The notes under the pieces are model-generated. The model was not told the origin of the DNA. It did no database searches and saw only the letters and a program-made list of their open reading frames with translations. Shown piece by piece: positions 52,139 through 60,568 of a stretch of DNA of 64,000 bases; the first letter of the stretch is position 1, and each line of letters starts with the position of its first letter. Origin of the DNA: Neptuniibacter halophilus (GTDB taxonomy: Bacteria > Pseudomonadota > Gammaproteobacteria > Pseudomonadales > Balneatricaceae); contig NZ_AP027292.1 in NCBI RefSeq assembly GCF_030295765.1, forward strand, positions 2,728,001 to 2,792,000. Direction: 5' to 3'. The position numbers and the translations under genes were made by a program.

Positions 52139-53134
52139 TTAACGCTCGCACTGCGCGCGTTTGTTGCTATACATCTTCTGATCAGCTTTTTTGAGCAGGT
52201 CAGCCGGCGTTTCTCCATCCTCAGGATAAAATGCGTAGCCAAAACTCGCACTGCTTGTCAGCCTGAGTTGCTCGATCTGGAAGTCAGGTTGGAACACAGT
52301 ATCAATTCGGTCAATCAATGAGTTCACGCTTTCAGCCCCCTCAATGCAAGGCATCAGGATAACAAACTCATCACCCCCGATACGCGCTAAGGTATCTGAA
52401 TCTCTGACCTGTTTGTTAAGGCGAGCTGACACTTCCCTGAGAAGCTGATCGCCAACATCGTGACCATAGGTGTCATTAACCTGCTTGAACCCATTCAAAT
52501 CAATAAATATAACAGCCAGCGGCTTACCTGAACGGCGAGCCTGAGCGATGGAATATTCCAGCCTCTGCCGGAACACATATCGATTGGGTAAGTTAGTCAG
52601 GCTATCGTGATGGGCGAGAAACTGAACCGCTTCCTCTGCGGCCTTTCGGGCACTAATGTCAGTGACTACGTTAAGTGTTGCCGGCTTGTTTCTCCAGTTG
52701 ATCAGTACACCTGTAATTTCAATCGGATAGATGGTGCCATCGCGCTTTAAAAACAGGCTTTCATAACGGCTGGGTGAAGCTTTGCCCTCCAAACGGCGCA
52801 AATGATTTTCCAGCATGATTTCGCGGGCGCTGGGAGCAATCAGCGGTAAAAATGTATCCAAAGCTAACAGTGCAGACTCATCGTAGCCTGTCATTTCACT
52901 CATGCGCTGGTTTACATACACAAGCCGCTTGTTCTGCACGATGACAATACCATCATGGGCATTGTCTACCAGGTACCGGTAGGATTCCTCACTCTCCTTC
53001 AGCTCCTCACTCTGAACCCTTAAACGAACCGTCAACTGACGGTTTCTCCATAATAAAGAAACGATAAGCAAAAGAAGTAACAGAACCAGCCCGGGCATTA
53101 TCCATTGAGGCAGGTTCTCACTGAAATCCACCAT
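52139..53134 (-). CDS. PAS-GGDEF diguanylate cyclase
   Basis: A 331-residue inner-membrane protein. One N-terminal helix (MPGLVLLLLLLIVSLLW) is followed by a PAS domain (SYRYLVDNAHDGIVIVQNKRLVYVN, NVVTDISARKAAEE) and a GGDEF domain (HHDSLTNLPNRYVF, VIFIDLNGFKQVND, RIGGDEFVILMP) with the active motif intact. No RxxD inhibitory site was noted. There is no EAL domain, so it should make c-di-GMP. ATG at 53134 follows GGGGA; a longer frame to 53206 is less likely. Confidence 0.9.
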   Translation of the reverse strand: MVDFSENLPQWIMPGLVLLLLLLIVSLLWRNRQLTVRLRVQSEELKESEESYRYLVDNAHDGIVIVQNKRLVYVNQRMSEMTGYDESALLALDTFLPLIAPSAREIMLENHLRRLEGKASPSRYESLFLKRDGTIYPIEITGVLINWRNKPATLNVVTDISARKAAEEAVQFLAHHDSLTNLPNRYVFRQRLEYSIAQARRSGKPLAVIFIDLNGFKQVNDTYGHDVGDQLLREVSARLNKQVRDSDTLARIGGDEFVILMPCIEGAESVNSLIDRIDTVFQPDFQIEQLRLTSSASFGYAFYPEDGETPADLLKKADQKMYSNKRAQCER

Positions 53135-53373
53135 ATTTCCCCAAAGTCCGTATGCTGTAATCGACCCATTCACTCTGTAAATCACTCCCGTCCCTGCAGT
53201 GAACAATCAGCCATCAGGTATATCCATCTTCATGCTCAACTGGTACGCATGCCCTGTCTGAACGAACATACCATCCCAGTCAGGCCGTGAGCTATAGTCG
53301 AAGCCAATATGGCACGCTAAACAGCGAATATCACTCCAGAAATAATCTATAGTAAACGCGGAGGTGCTGTGCG

Positions 53374-53799
53374 TTGAGAGCTAAAGGCTTCGTTCTTATT
53401 TTTCCATTTTTTTTGTTTGTTGGGTGCATAAACCCCGATGCTAATGTCGTGTCGCCTGAATTATCGGGCGTTGTGCATACCCAATACTGGTATGCACGAC
53501 CAACAGAGATTTCTATATCTGCCGGTAATGAGGAGGCATGTTCAGATTATGTAGTTAATCAGCCTTTGAAAAGAGATGGCACTTTTCACATTCCAGTCAA
53601 AAAAAATTATAACTATTTTGTCTGGCCTATTCATACTGAGTGTATTTTAGAACTTGGTATCTGTGTGACATATGAGACTGGCTATCAACTCCAATGGTAT
53701 GGCGAATCTAAGTATGCTTATCTATGCTCCCTCCTTCCAGAACGCCTCACTATCGAATGTAATGATTATACCGATTCGCTGGAATGTGTAGTGGAATAG
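53374..53799 (+). CDS. small lipoprotein of foreign base composition
   Basis: A 141-residue protein. The signal ends in a lipobox-like FLFVGC (Cys near residue 18), then INPDANVVSPELSGVVHTQYWYARPTEI and a Cys-containing beta-rich part with an extracytoplasmic look. The start is TTG at 53374, nine bases after GGAGG. Codon use is clearly AT-richer than in neighbouring genes, so recent transfer is likely. It resembles small beta-sandwich cassette proteins, but I cannot name the family. Confidence 0.6.
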   Translation: MRAKGFVLIFPFFLFVGCINPDANVVSPELSGVVHTQYWYARPTEISISAGNEEACSDYVVNQPLKRDGTFHIPVKKNYNYFVWPIHTECILELGICVTYETGYQLQWYGESKYAYLCSLLPERLTIECNDYTDSLECVVE

Positions 53800-53887
53800 T
53801 CAATTCAGTTGCAGGTTTACCCGGATGGTTGAACGCCGGCGCAGTATCCGGAATCAGCTTTGAAAGACGGCTGAAAAGGTGGGGTAA

Positions 53888-53908
53888 TGTCGTTTCTCAT
53901 AAGTAATG
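53888..53908 (+). repeat. left terminal inverted repeat of the element
   Basis: 21 bases beginning TGTCGTTTCTC; identical to the reverse complement of 55825-55845. TGTC(G/A)TTT-type ends are known from the Tn402/Tn5053 family; the remainder differs from the published ends I recall. Confidence 0.9.
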
Positions 53909-53942
53909 AAACGGCGTCTCATTAAAAGTGAAACGGAAATGA

Positions 53943-53968
53943 AAAAGCAGCCTTAGGGCTGCTTTCTT
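53943..53968 (+). terminator. hairpin terminator inside the left end of the element
   Basis: AAAGCAGCC-TTA-GGGCTGCTTT then CTT. Similar stems near element ends may block transcription from outside. The rest of 53800-54120 holds only the element end and the attC-like site; no gene is seen. Confidence 0.65.
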
Positions 53969-54068
53969 ATTGGTGCGTAGCTTTCGAGTGTCAGGAACAC
54001 TTAATCCTTGTGCCAACTATGGAGAGCAGTTAAAGAGCATGAAGTCTGTTTCCGACACTTAGCGGTCA

Positions 54069-54126
54069 TTAACGCCAGGGCGCACCGGCGCACTTTAGTG
54101 CGTCCGAGTGACGCGAATTGTTAAGC
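54069..54126 (-). other. attC-like recombination site
   Basis: Read on the minus strand it starts GCTTAACAATTCGCG and ends TGGCGTTAA, with an imperfect inverted repeat between (TCGGACGCACT against AGTGCGCCGG). It is 58 bases, within the normal attC range. The core GTTAAGC fits GTTRRRY and the other end is TTAACGCC. The stop codon of the gene (54121-54123) lies inside the first core, as is usual for gene cassettes. A second core GCTTAAC (54988-54994) marks the other cassette boundary. Confidence 0.6.
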
Positions 54127-54972
54127 CAGACCATAGAACTCTGGCTCCCAAAACTCCAATGGCAGTTTTCCTTCAATAGTCTCTATCTCATTGATCAGCT
54201 TGAAGATAACATCTCTTTTCGATAGCTTTCCTGCACACCATATAATATACCCAAGCTCATTGATCGAATCCGCAGACCTTGCTGTTGTTAATATGAACTC
54301 GTCAGCTACGTCTCGCCCTGCTGCGATACTTGCAGAGAGAAATGAAACCGGGCTCTCTTCTTTAATGAAACTAACCCGGCTAAAATCAAAACGCGCTACT
54401 CTCTTGAGAGCCTGATTTTTAATATAAAATTTAATGTTATCCGAAGCCCATATTTCTTTGAAATGATCAACTATCTTTCCAGTTGACCCAACCTTAACCA
54501 AGACGGATACAGAACCTTCATCACCAAAGCCTTTCCACGCTTCGACCAGTAAGTTCTCAACATCTTCGTTGTAGCACATCTCTGATATATGATAAGCCCG
54601 TTTTCTATCAGAGATTCCTTCTGAAAACACTTGCCAGCGGAAAAAAATTCTTAGATTGTCTGAGGTGTAGTAGTTACACAGCTCCTTTATGGCTGTGCCG
54701 AGCGATATTCGGCGACGCCCTACGGCCGAAGAGAATTCACTCAATAGCTTTTCAAGAAACCAAGAAGGAATATTGCCATCTCCACTCTGAGCTCTATTTT
54801 TTATATGGCGAAGAAGCTTGTTTCGAATATCAGTGTTCGGCAGATACTCAAAAAAATTTTTGCATAGATCTTCGGGGCTCATCGCTAAATAGAATGCATA
54901 CTCGATTCGATCTAGGCTTCTTGCTGAGCAGCCATCTAGCTTTTTGTAAAAATTATCAATGCTATCTTCCAT
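54121..54972 (-). CDS. orphan cassette protein, unknown function
   Basis: A 283-residue protein I do not recognise. It is helical throughout, with repeat-like blocks of helices (SLDRIEYAFYLAMSPEDLCKNFFEYLP, VKVGSTGKIVDHFKEIW, ALKRVARFDFSRVSF) recalling HEAT/ARM or immunity-type scaffolds. There is no signal peptide or TM segment, so it is cytoplasmic. Codon use is AT-rich compared with the chromosome. It is the only gene in the mobile element and its stop lies in the attC-like site. The cargo role (defence, immunity or other) is open. Confidence 0.75.
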   Translation of the reverse strand: MEDSIDNFYKKLDGCSARSLDRIEYAFYLAMSPEDLCKNFFEYLPNTDIRNKLLRHIKNRAQSGDGNIPSWFLEKLLSEFSSAVGRRRISLGTAIKELCNYYTSDNLRIFFRWQVFSEGISDRKRAYHISEMCYNEDVENLLVEAWKGFGDEGSVSVLVKVGSTGKIVDHFKEIWASDNIKFYIKNQALKRVARFDFSRVSFIKEESPVSFLSASIAAGRDVADEFILTTARSADSINELGYIIWCAGKLSKRDVIFKLINEIETIEGKLPLEFWEPEFYGLA

Positions 54973-55824
54973 ACTTCACCGATAGGGGCTTAACAATTTA
55001 GTAGTCGGACCCTGTAAGCTTTACTACCTTGCAAGCTTCCAGATTCTTTAATCAAGGATGGATAAATGTTATGTACCGAAGAATACGGAAGCACCAGGAT
55101 CAAGTCGATGTAATGGCAAGAACGCAGGCGGCAAAAGAAAGGAATAGACTTAAGAAGTGTGGTCATCATCCTGATACATCTGCCTGAACTACCTGCACCT
55201 CGCAGGGTAATCGAAATCACAGACTTTGATTCGGGTACTCCGATTACCCATCGCCTTGCACTATATCGCCCTCGCGGATTGATTGCTACAGCGTCTCGAT
55301 CCACTCAAACTTTTCAAAGTGCGTATTGGATGAAGCCGAATCGTGAAAGGATTTCTAAAAAGCCATCGATTCAGGGGCGGTATAGTTAACTGAGTCAGTT
55401 GGCAGAGAAATTAAAGTGGCACCCCATTCCCCCTTCTGTGCAGCCGAGCATTTCAGATTTCAAATGAAAAAGCGCGAGCACTGTTTGAGGTCGCTTGCGA
55501 CCGAGTTGCGCAGCGCCATTTGAAAACTGAAACGCGCAGGGAAGTTGGCGTAGCCAACCAAACAGCAGGGGCGGTTTTGGGTTGTCAGGGTATTTGGGCG
55601 CCCAAATACCCTGACTCGCCAGCAAGGCGAAAGCGGAATCGAAAATAAGACCTCGCTCTACAGGAAGCGCCTCGACTAAATGAGCACCTCCTCCACAGGA
55701 GCTTTTTAAGTCTGGTTGCTCCGGCTGCTATTGGCACATTGCGGTCGTCTCTGTTCTGTCTCTCAATTCGTTTCACTCTATATGAGATTGATGAAACGAC
55801 CCGCAGTTACAGGGGCTTTCATTG
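54973..55824. other. element right part without confident gene; structured DNA
   Basis: About 850 bases. Open frames of 60-104 residues exist but have no protein-like pattern. At 55159-55310 one frame reads VIEITDFDSGTPITHRLALYRPR and continues in another frame as RIDCYSVSI, which could be the worn remnant of a small conserved protein. From 55480 the DNA becomes rich in hairpins (GGTCGC/GCGACC near 55488, TTGGC-GTA-GCCAA near 55542, a 32-base palindrome at 55584). Two short frames there read through the palindrome and are rejected. Confidence 0.5.
55584..55615. repeat. perfect 32-base palindrome
   Basis: GTCAGGGTATTTGGGC (55584-55599) is followed immediately by its reverse complement (55600-55615). 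There is no loop, so it can form a cruciform or a very stable RNA stem. Confidence 0.92.
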
Positions 55825-55845
55825 CATTACTTATGAGAAACGACA
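55825..55845 (-). repeat. right terminal inverted repeat of the element
   Basis: Exact inverse of 53888-53908, flanked outside by GGTAA, which matches the left flank. Confidence 0.9.
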
Positions 55846-55922
55846 GGTAACCCGGCAACTGACAGCGGGCTAGCAGTTACACAAGCCGTTATGGCAAACG
55901 TAGTGATGACAAGGGCGAGCCG

Positions 55923-57668
55923 TCACAAACCGATAAACTGCACAATATTCAGCAGTAACAGGATCGTTGCGATAAGTTTCCAGACCAGCAGGGGGTTCCG
56001 CTCAAGCATTGGCTGGTGCTGGATTTTGGCTTCCAGGCTCTGGTTGGGTTGGGTCAGGTCCTGCAGAAATTCAGAGAAGGCGTCGTAGCGGAAGCGCGGG
56101 TTGGGCTGCAGCGCTTTGCGCAGACAGCCTTCCACCCACAACGGCAGATCGCGGCGCTGTTGCAGCGCCGGGGTGTAATCGAGATCGGCGTAGTTGTTGA
56201 GATGCGCGCTGTGAGCTGACATCTCTTTATAGGGCAGCTTGCCGGTAATCATCTCGTAGACAATAACGGCCAGTGAAAACAGATCTGATTTGAAACTGCC
56301 GGGTTCACCCAACAGGTATTCCGGCGCTACATAGTTAACTGAACCCTGAGGTACCGATTTATCCAGTGGCGAGTTCAGTTCCTCGATGCCGGCGATTTTT
56401 ACGGTGCCGAAATCCAGAATCTTCACCCGACCATCCTGATTGATCATGATGTTTTCCGGTTTCAGATCCTGATGCACCATATCGGCCCGCTGTAACGCCC
56501 GCAGGCCCTGAATAATCTGTTTGGTGAGGCTGCGTACTGCTTCCAGCGGCGGGTTGGGGTTATCGTTCATCCACTCGCGCAGGTTCATCCCTTCAATATG
56601 CTCGCCAAGATAGTAGAGGAACTGTTTTGGCTGCAGGGGCGGGTAGGTTTTCATCACATTGGGGTGATCAATCAGCTGACCGACCCACTCTTCACGGATA
56701 AAGCCATCCAGATAGAGGGCATCATCGGCGAAGTTAAGTGAGGGGGTTTTAAGCACGAAGTGCTTCGGGCTTTGACCGGCCTTGCTGCTCTGGCTATCGC
56801 ACTCTTTGACCCGGTACATATGGCTGCGGGTACCGCTGAAAATAATATCCAGTACTTCGTATCCGTCGATCTTGTTGCCTACGGCGAGCACGGGGGGGAT
56901 GGGCAGCTGGCTCAGGCGCTGATGGCTTTCATTCAGGGTTTCCTGAGGCAGTTGGTCAACACAGGTAATCAGAGCGGTGAGGTTATCATCGCTGCCCTGG
57001 GCCAGTGCTGTTTCTACCATCCTGGCGGCGGTTTGTTCCGGTGTATTGAAGCCCTCTTTGAGCATTTTTTTCAGGGCTGCGTGGCTGACAAACTCGTGCA
57101 CGCCGTCGCTGGTCAGCAGCAGCATGTCGCCGGTTTTGAGGTTACAGGTGCCGTAATCCACTTCCAGATGACGGTCGCCGCCCAGAGCGCGGGCAAGGTA
57201 GGTTTTGCCCCCGGATTTGCGGGTATGGTCCTGAGTCAGCTGGATCAACTCGCCATCCTGATAGAGACAGATGCGTGAGTCGCCCACATGGAACCAGTGC
57301 AGGGTGTTGGATTTGATCACCGCGGCGGAGAAGGTGCACAGCATGCTGTCCTTCTCGCGCTGGCTCTGGCCATTCTCTTTGTGCAGCCAACTGTTAAGGC
57401 CAGTCAGCACCCGCGACACCGAATTGCGGACACTCCAGCTGTGTGGGGTGCTGTAGTAGTCCTGCATAAAGCTGGTGACACTGGTCTGACTGGCAATATG
57501 GGAGTCGGCACAACTGCTGACGCCATCGGCAATCACCGCCGCGCCGCCCTTGAATTCAAGGTCAGCAGCCAGGTCTGGAAGATGCGCGGCAAAGGCGTCC
57601 TGATTGGCAGGCTTGTGTCCAGCCACCGATTGGCCGCCAAAGCGTAAAGCGAGTGTTGTCTGACTCAT
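55923..57668 (-). CDS. bifunctional PP2C phosphatase - Ser/Thr protein kinase
   Basis: A 581-residue fusion. The PP2C phosphatase (about 10-245) has GHKPANQDAF, AVIADGVSS, HVGDSRICLY, LTSDGVHEF and GSDDNLTALI, so the metal Asp residues are present. A Hanks-type kinase (about 265-535) has HFVLKTPS (VAIK-like Lys), HQDLKPENIMIN, KILDFGTVKI and APEYL. The C-terminus (558-580) is one membrane helix. Homologues lie beside nitrate transporter genes in Pseudomonas (PA1782-type, from memory), suggesting a role in nitrate assimilation control. It lies 55 bases after the NarK gene, likely in the same operon. Confidence 0.92.
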   Translation of the reverse strand: MSQTTLALRFGGQSVAGHKPANQDAFAAHLPDLAADLEFKGGAAVIADGVSSCADSHIASQTSVTSFMQDYYSTPHSWSVRNSVSRVLTGLNSWLHKENGQSQREKDSMLCTFSAAVIKSNTLHWFHVGDSRICLYQDGELIQLTQDHTRKSGGKTYLARALGGDRHLEVDYGTCNLKTGDMLLLTSDGVHEFVSHAALKKMLKEGFNTPEQTAARMVETALAQGSDDNLTALITCVDQLPQETLNESHQRLSQLPIPPVLAVGNKIDGYEVLDIIFSGTRSHMYRVKECDSQSSKAGQSPKHFVLKTPSLNFADDALYLDGFIREEWVGQLIDHPNVMKTYPPLQPKQFLYYLGEHIEGMNLREWMNDNPNPPLEAVRSLTKQIIQGLRALQRADMVHQDLKPENIMINQDGRVKILDFGTVKIAGIEELNSPLDKSVPQGSVNYVAPEYLLGEPGSFKSDLFSLAVIVYEMITGKLPYKEMSAHSAHLNNYADLDYTPALQQRRDLPLWVEGCLRKALQPNPRFRYDAFSEFLQDLTQPNQSLEAKIQHQPMLERNPLLVWKLIATILLLLNIVQFIGL

Positions 57669-57723
57669 AATTTCAGGGCGCCAGCGGATGATTCAGCCTT
57701 GTCCATTGGCGCAGCGGTTCTCC

Positions 57724-59193
57724 TCAACTGACCTTGATCAGCTCGACGGTGCCATCTTCGTTAACTTCAGCCATATGACCTTTAGGTTCCTCAAGGAACA
57801 GCAGGGTAACAAAGCCAAGTACTGCAGTGGCTGCGATCACGGTAAAGAATGTTGAGTAGTCTACCATGGACAGCACAGTCAGATAGAAGACCGCGCCAAC
57901 GTTACCGTAGGCACCGGTCATGCCGGCAATCTGCCCGGTAAGGCGACGTTTGATCAGCGGTACTACTGCAAACACGGCACCTTCACCGGCCTGCACAAAG
58001 AAAGAGCAGGCCATCGCGGCGGCCACTGCCAGAAACAGCGGCCAGCTACTGTCGATCATTGACATCGTGGCATAACCGGCTGCCAGACCGGCAGTCAGAA
58101 TCAGCAGGGTTTTCTTGCGTCCGCAGCGGTCGCTGATCCAGCCGCCACCGGGGCGTGACATCAGGTTCATAAAGGCATAGGCCGAGGCCAGCAGGCCTGC
58201 ATAAACCATGTCCAGTTCAAATACTTCGGCGAAGAACAGTGGCAGCATTGAAACCACTGCCAGTTCAGAACCGAAGGTTGCAAAATAGAGCACGTTGAGT
58301 ACGGCCACCTGCTTGAACTTGTACTGCTCTACCTCGGGCACCGGGGTTGTGAAAATTTCTTTATTGACCCGGTAGGCGCTGTAGCAGTCGTAAATAAAGA
58401 TCAGAGCCAGGGCAATGTAGATCATTACTGCCGCCGCGTCAGACAGGATTGAAACGCCTGCCGGTGAGAGCTTCCAGGTGAGCAGAGAAAGGGCCGCGTA
58501 CATCGGTAGTTTCATGATCAGAAGGAAGTAGAAATCGGCACGGCTGGTCACTTCCATACCGCCGATCTTCTTCGGCTTGAAGTAGGTGGAGCCTTTAGGC
58601 GTATCGGAGACATTTTTGTACCAGATGACACTGAATACCAGACTCAGTGCGCCGGTCAGGCCCACGGCATAACGCCAGCCATTTTCACCGCCAAAAATCA
58701 GGGCCAGGGTTGGCAGCAGCATGGCGCCGGCTGCCGAACCAAAGTTGCCCCAGCCACCGTAGATGCCTTCTGCAGTACCCAGTTCGTTAGCCGGGAACCA
58801 CTCGCTGACCATACGGATACCAATCACAAAACCGGCTCCGATAAAGCCCAGCAGGAAGCGGGATATGGCTGCCTGGGCAAAGTCGGTGGAGAGGGCAAAC
58901 AAAAAGCAGGGAAAACTGGCGATAAACAGCAACGCGGCGTAGGTGATCCGCGGCCCGTACTTATCAGTCAGCATACCTATAATGATGCGCGCCGGAATGG
59001 TCAGCGCTACGTTGAGGATCAGCAGGGTTTTGACTTCGGCTTTGCTCAGGCCCAGCGATTCGGCAATCGAGCCGAGCAGGGGGGCGTGGTTGAACCAGAC
59101 AAAGAATGTGATGAAGAAGGCGATCCAGCTCATGTGCAGGATCTTCATTTTGCCGCTGAATGAGAACAGATTCAGCTTATCGCTGTGACTCAT
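57724..59193 (-). CDS. nasA: NarK/NasA-type nitrate transporter
   Basis: A 489-residue major facilitator protein with 12 helices. [24 protein letters not shown] (TM1 nitrate-binding region), [15 protein letters not shown] (loop 2-3), [14 protein letters not shown] with the nitrate-binding Arg, [14 protein letters not shown] (nitrate signature) and [13 protein letters not shown] (second signature) are all present. It brings nitrate or nitrite into the cell. It is the first gene of the operon with the kinase and lies behind its own sigma-54 promoter and leader. The symbol follows Pseudomonas usage. Confidence 0.9.
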   Translation of the reverse strand: MSHSDKLNLFSFSGKMKILHMSWIAFFITFFVWFNHAPLLGSIAESLGLSKAEVKTLLILNVALTIPARIIIGMLTDKYGPRITYAALLFIASFPCFLFALSTDFAQAAISRFLLGFIGAGFVIGIRMVSEWFPANELGTAEGIYGGWGNFGSAAGAMLLPTLALIFGGENGWRYAVGLTGALSLVFSVIWYKNVSDTPKGSTYFKPKKIGGMEVTSRADFYFLLIMKLPMYAALSLLTWKLSPAGVSILSDAAAVMIYIALALIFIYDCYSAYRVNKEIFTTPVPEVEQYKFKQVAVLNVLYFATFGSELAVVSMLPLFFAEVFELDMVYAGLLASAYAFMNLMSRPGGGWISDRCGRKKTLLILTAGLAAGYATMSMIDSSWPLFLAVAAAMACSFFVQAGEGAVFAVVPLIKRRLTGQIAGMTGAYGNVGAVFYLTVLSMVDYSTFFTVIAATAVLGFVTLLFLEEPKGHMAEVNEDGTVELIKVS

Positions 59194-59233
59194 GGGGTTG
59201 GCCTCTCATAATAGTTATAAAGTTGTGCCAACG

Positions 59234-59290
59234 AAAAAAGGCGTTCAACGCTTCCTGTCCGAAAACAGAAAGTTTGAACGCCTTTGTTCA
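59234..59290 (-). promoter_or_regulatory. nasA leader: ANTAR-type P2 hairpin and terminator
   Basis: On the minus strand P2 is TGAAC-AAAGGC-GTTCA (59290-59275), with the same six-base loop as in the nirBD leader. Its 3' half begins the terminator (59286-59234, AAAGGCGTTCAA paired with TTGAACGCCTTT, then a T-run). A P1 hairpin is less clear; the best candidate upstream, GGGTT-ACAAAC-AGCCC, has A1 but lacks G4. The leader runs for about 280 bases from the promoter. Confidence 0.75.
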
Positions 59291-59479
59291 TTGTGGGTAT
59301 TCGTTTGGCAAAGCGGAAGCGGAGGGCTGTTTGTAACCCGGTATTGCTCCCTTATGGTGCGCCCTGTTACAAAATAGGGCTCAGTTAATTCTCCTGGCCG
59401 GGCATGCTGGGTATTATCGCCTTTGAAAACAACCAGTTAGCCATCAGACCGCTTTTTGTTCGCCTGTTGTTGTTTTACA

Positions 59480-59495
59480 TTGCACTTCTTGTGCC
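59480..59495 (-). promoter_or_regulatory. sigma-54 promoter of nasA
   Basis: On the minus strand TGGCACAAGAAGTGCA has the exact ten-base distance between the GG and GC elements. It is about 285 bases before the start codon; the gap is filled by the leader. No clear NtrC dyad was found upstream. Confidence 0.8.
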
Positions 59496-59578
59496 AGTTC
59501 TCTTTAGCAGAGGGGGAGTCTTTTTAACGTAACCGCTTTAACCCGTTGTAAATATTTAACTTTCAGTACGTTACCGAC

Positions 59579-59607
59579 AAAAAAAGCCCGGCTTTGCAGG
59601 CCGGGCT
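59579..59607 (-). terminator. terminator of the nrt ABC operon
   Basis: On the minus strand AGCCCGGC-CTGCAAA-GCCGGGCT is followed by a T-run. It ends the nrt operon before the nasA promoter. Confidence 0.9.
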
Positions 59608-59635
59608 ATGGGGGAGCAGCAGATCGGTGCAGGGA

Positions 59636-60520
59636 TCAGGCTGCTTGTTCCTGACTATCGGTAGCAGGGGTTTCTTTAACCGCTTCAGGCTTTTTTTCTT
59701 CCGCCTTAGCAGGCTGATCAGCCTCGTCCGGCTTGCGCTGTTTTTCGTAAAGGAAGGTCAGCACTTCATGTCGGTAGTGGTTGTACTGTGGATCGTCCGC
59801 CAGGGCGATACGGTCTCGCGGGCGGGGAAGTTCAATATCCAGAATCTCGCCGACGGTTGCCGCCGGGCCGTTGGTCATCATCACAATCCGATCGGAGAGC
59901 AGTACTGCTTCATCCACATCGTGGGTGATCATGATCACGGTGTTGTTGAGGTCTTTCTGGATCTCCATCAGTGAGTCCTGCAGATGCGCCCGGGTCAGGG
60001 CATCCAGTGCGCCGAAAGGTTCGTCCATCAGCAGTACGCTGGGTTCCATTGCCAGAGCACGGGCGATACCGACGCGCTGCTTCATACCGCCGGAGATTTC
60101 ATCCGGACGTTTGTGCATGGCGTGGTCCATGTGCACCAGTGACAGGTTGTGTTCAATCCACTCTTTCACTTCAGCTTTGGATTTGCTGCGGCCAAACACC
60201 TGCTTAACGGCCAGCTCAACGTTTTCATACGCGGTCAGCCAGGGCAGTAGCGAGTGGTTCTGAAAAACCACGGCGCGCTCGGGGCCGGGTTCATTAACCT
60301 CTTTACCGTCCAGCAGACAGCCGCCTTTGGTGGCCTGGTAGAGGCCGGCAACAATGTTCAGTACGGTGGATTTACCGCAACCGGAGTGGCCGATCAGAGA
60401 GACGAACTCACCCTTGTTGATGGTCAGATTAACATCCTGCAGGGCTTTAAAAGGGCCATTTGGGGTTGGAAAGTCGATATCAACCCCGGTCAGTTCTAGG
60501 TGCTTTGGAGGCTGTGCCAT
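59636..60520 (-). CDS. nrtD: nitrate ABC transporter ATP-binding protein
   Basis: A 294-residue ATPase of the nitrate/taurine importer type. Walker A is GHSGCGKST, the Q-loop is VVFQNHSLLPWLT, the signature is EISGGMKQRVGIARALA, Walker B is VLLMDEPFGALD, and the H-loop is MITHDVDEAVLL. The last 40 residues are a charged Ala/Glu/Lys-rich tail. It lacks the NrtC sensor extension. Third gene of the nrt operon. Confidence 0.92.
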   Translation of the reverse strand: MAQPPKHLELTGVDIDFPTPNGPFKALQDVNLTINKGEFVSLIGHSGCGKSTVLNIVAGLYQATKGGCLLDGKEVNEPGPERAVVFQNHSLLPWLTAYENVELAVKQVFGRSKSKAEVKEWIEHNLSLVHMDHAMHKRPDEISGGMKQRVGIARALAMEPSVLLMDEPFGALDALTRAHLQDSLMEIQKDLNNTVIMITHDVDEAVLLSDRIVMMTNGPAATVGEILDIELPRPRDRIALADDPQYNHYRHEVLTFLYEKQRKPDEADQPAKAEEKKPEAVKETPATDSQEQAA

Positions 60521-60568
60521 CTTGGTTCTCCTGCCGGGGAGATCCCCGGACTAATAATTCTGAATCGG

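Larger units (their letters stand above)
53883..55850. mobile_element. non-autonomous transposon with 21-bp TIRs and 5-bp target duplication
   Basis: The element is 53888-55845 (1,958 bp). Its left end (53888-53908, starting TGTCGTTTCTCATAAG) recurs inverted at 55825-55845 without a mismatch. GGTAA flanks it on both sides (53883-53887 and 55846-55850), the 5-bp duplication left by Tn402/Tn7/Mu-type transposition. The left end holds two 20-base repeats, TCTCATAAGTAATGAAACGG (53895-53914) and TCTCATTAAAAGTGAAACGG (53917-53936). The right end has an inverted TCTCATATAGAGTGAAACG (55769-55787). No transposase, resolvase or integrase is inside. It carries one gene with an attC-like site. Confidence 0.88.

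Noticed and set aside
54990..55304. 104-residue minus-strand frame in the element
   Set aside because: Poor start, no family pattern, and the opposite strand holds a better remnant.
55395..55776. Two short minus-strand frames (76 and 63 residues)
   Set aside because: They run through hairpins and the 32-bp palindrome and have no protein-like pattern.
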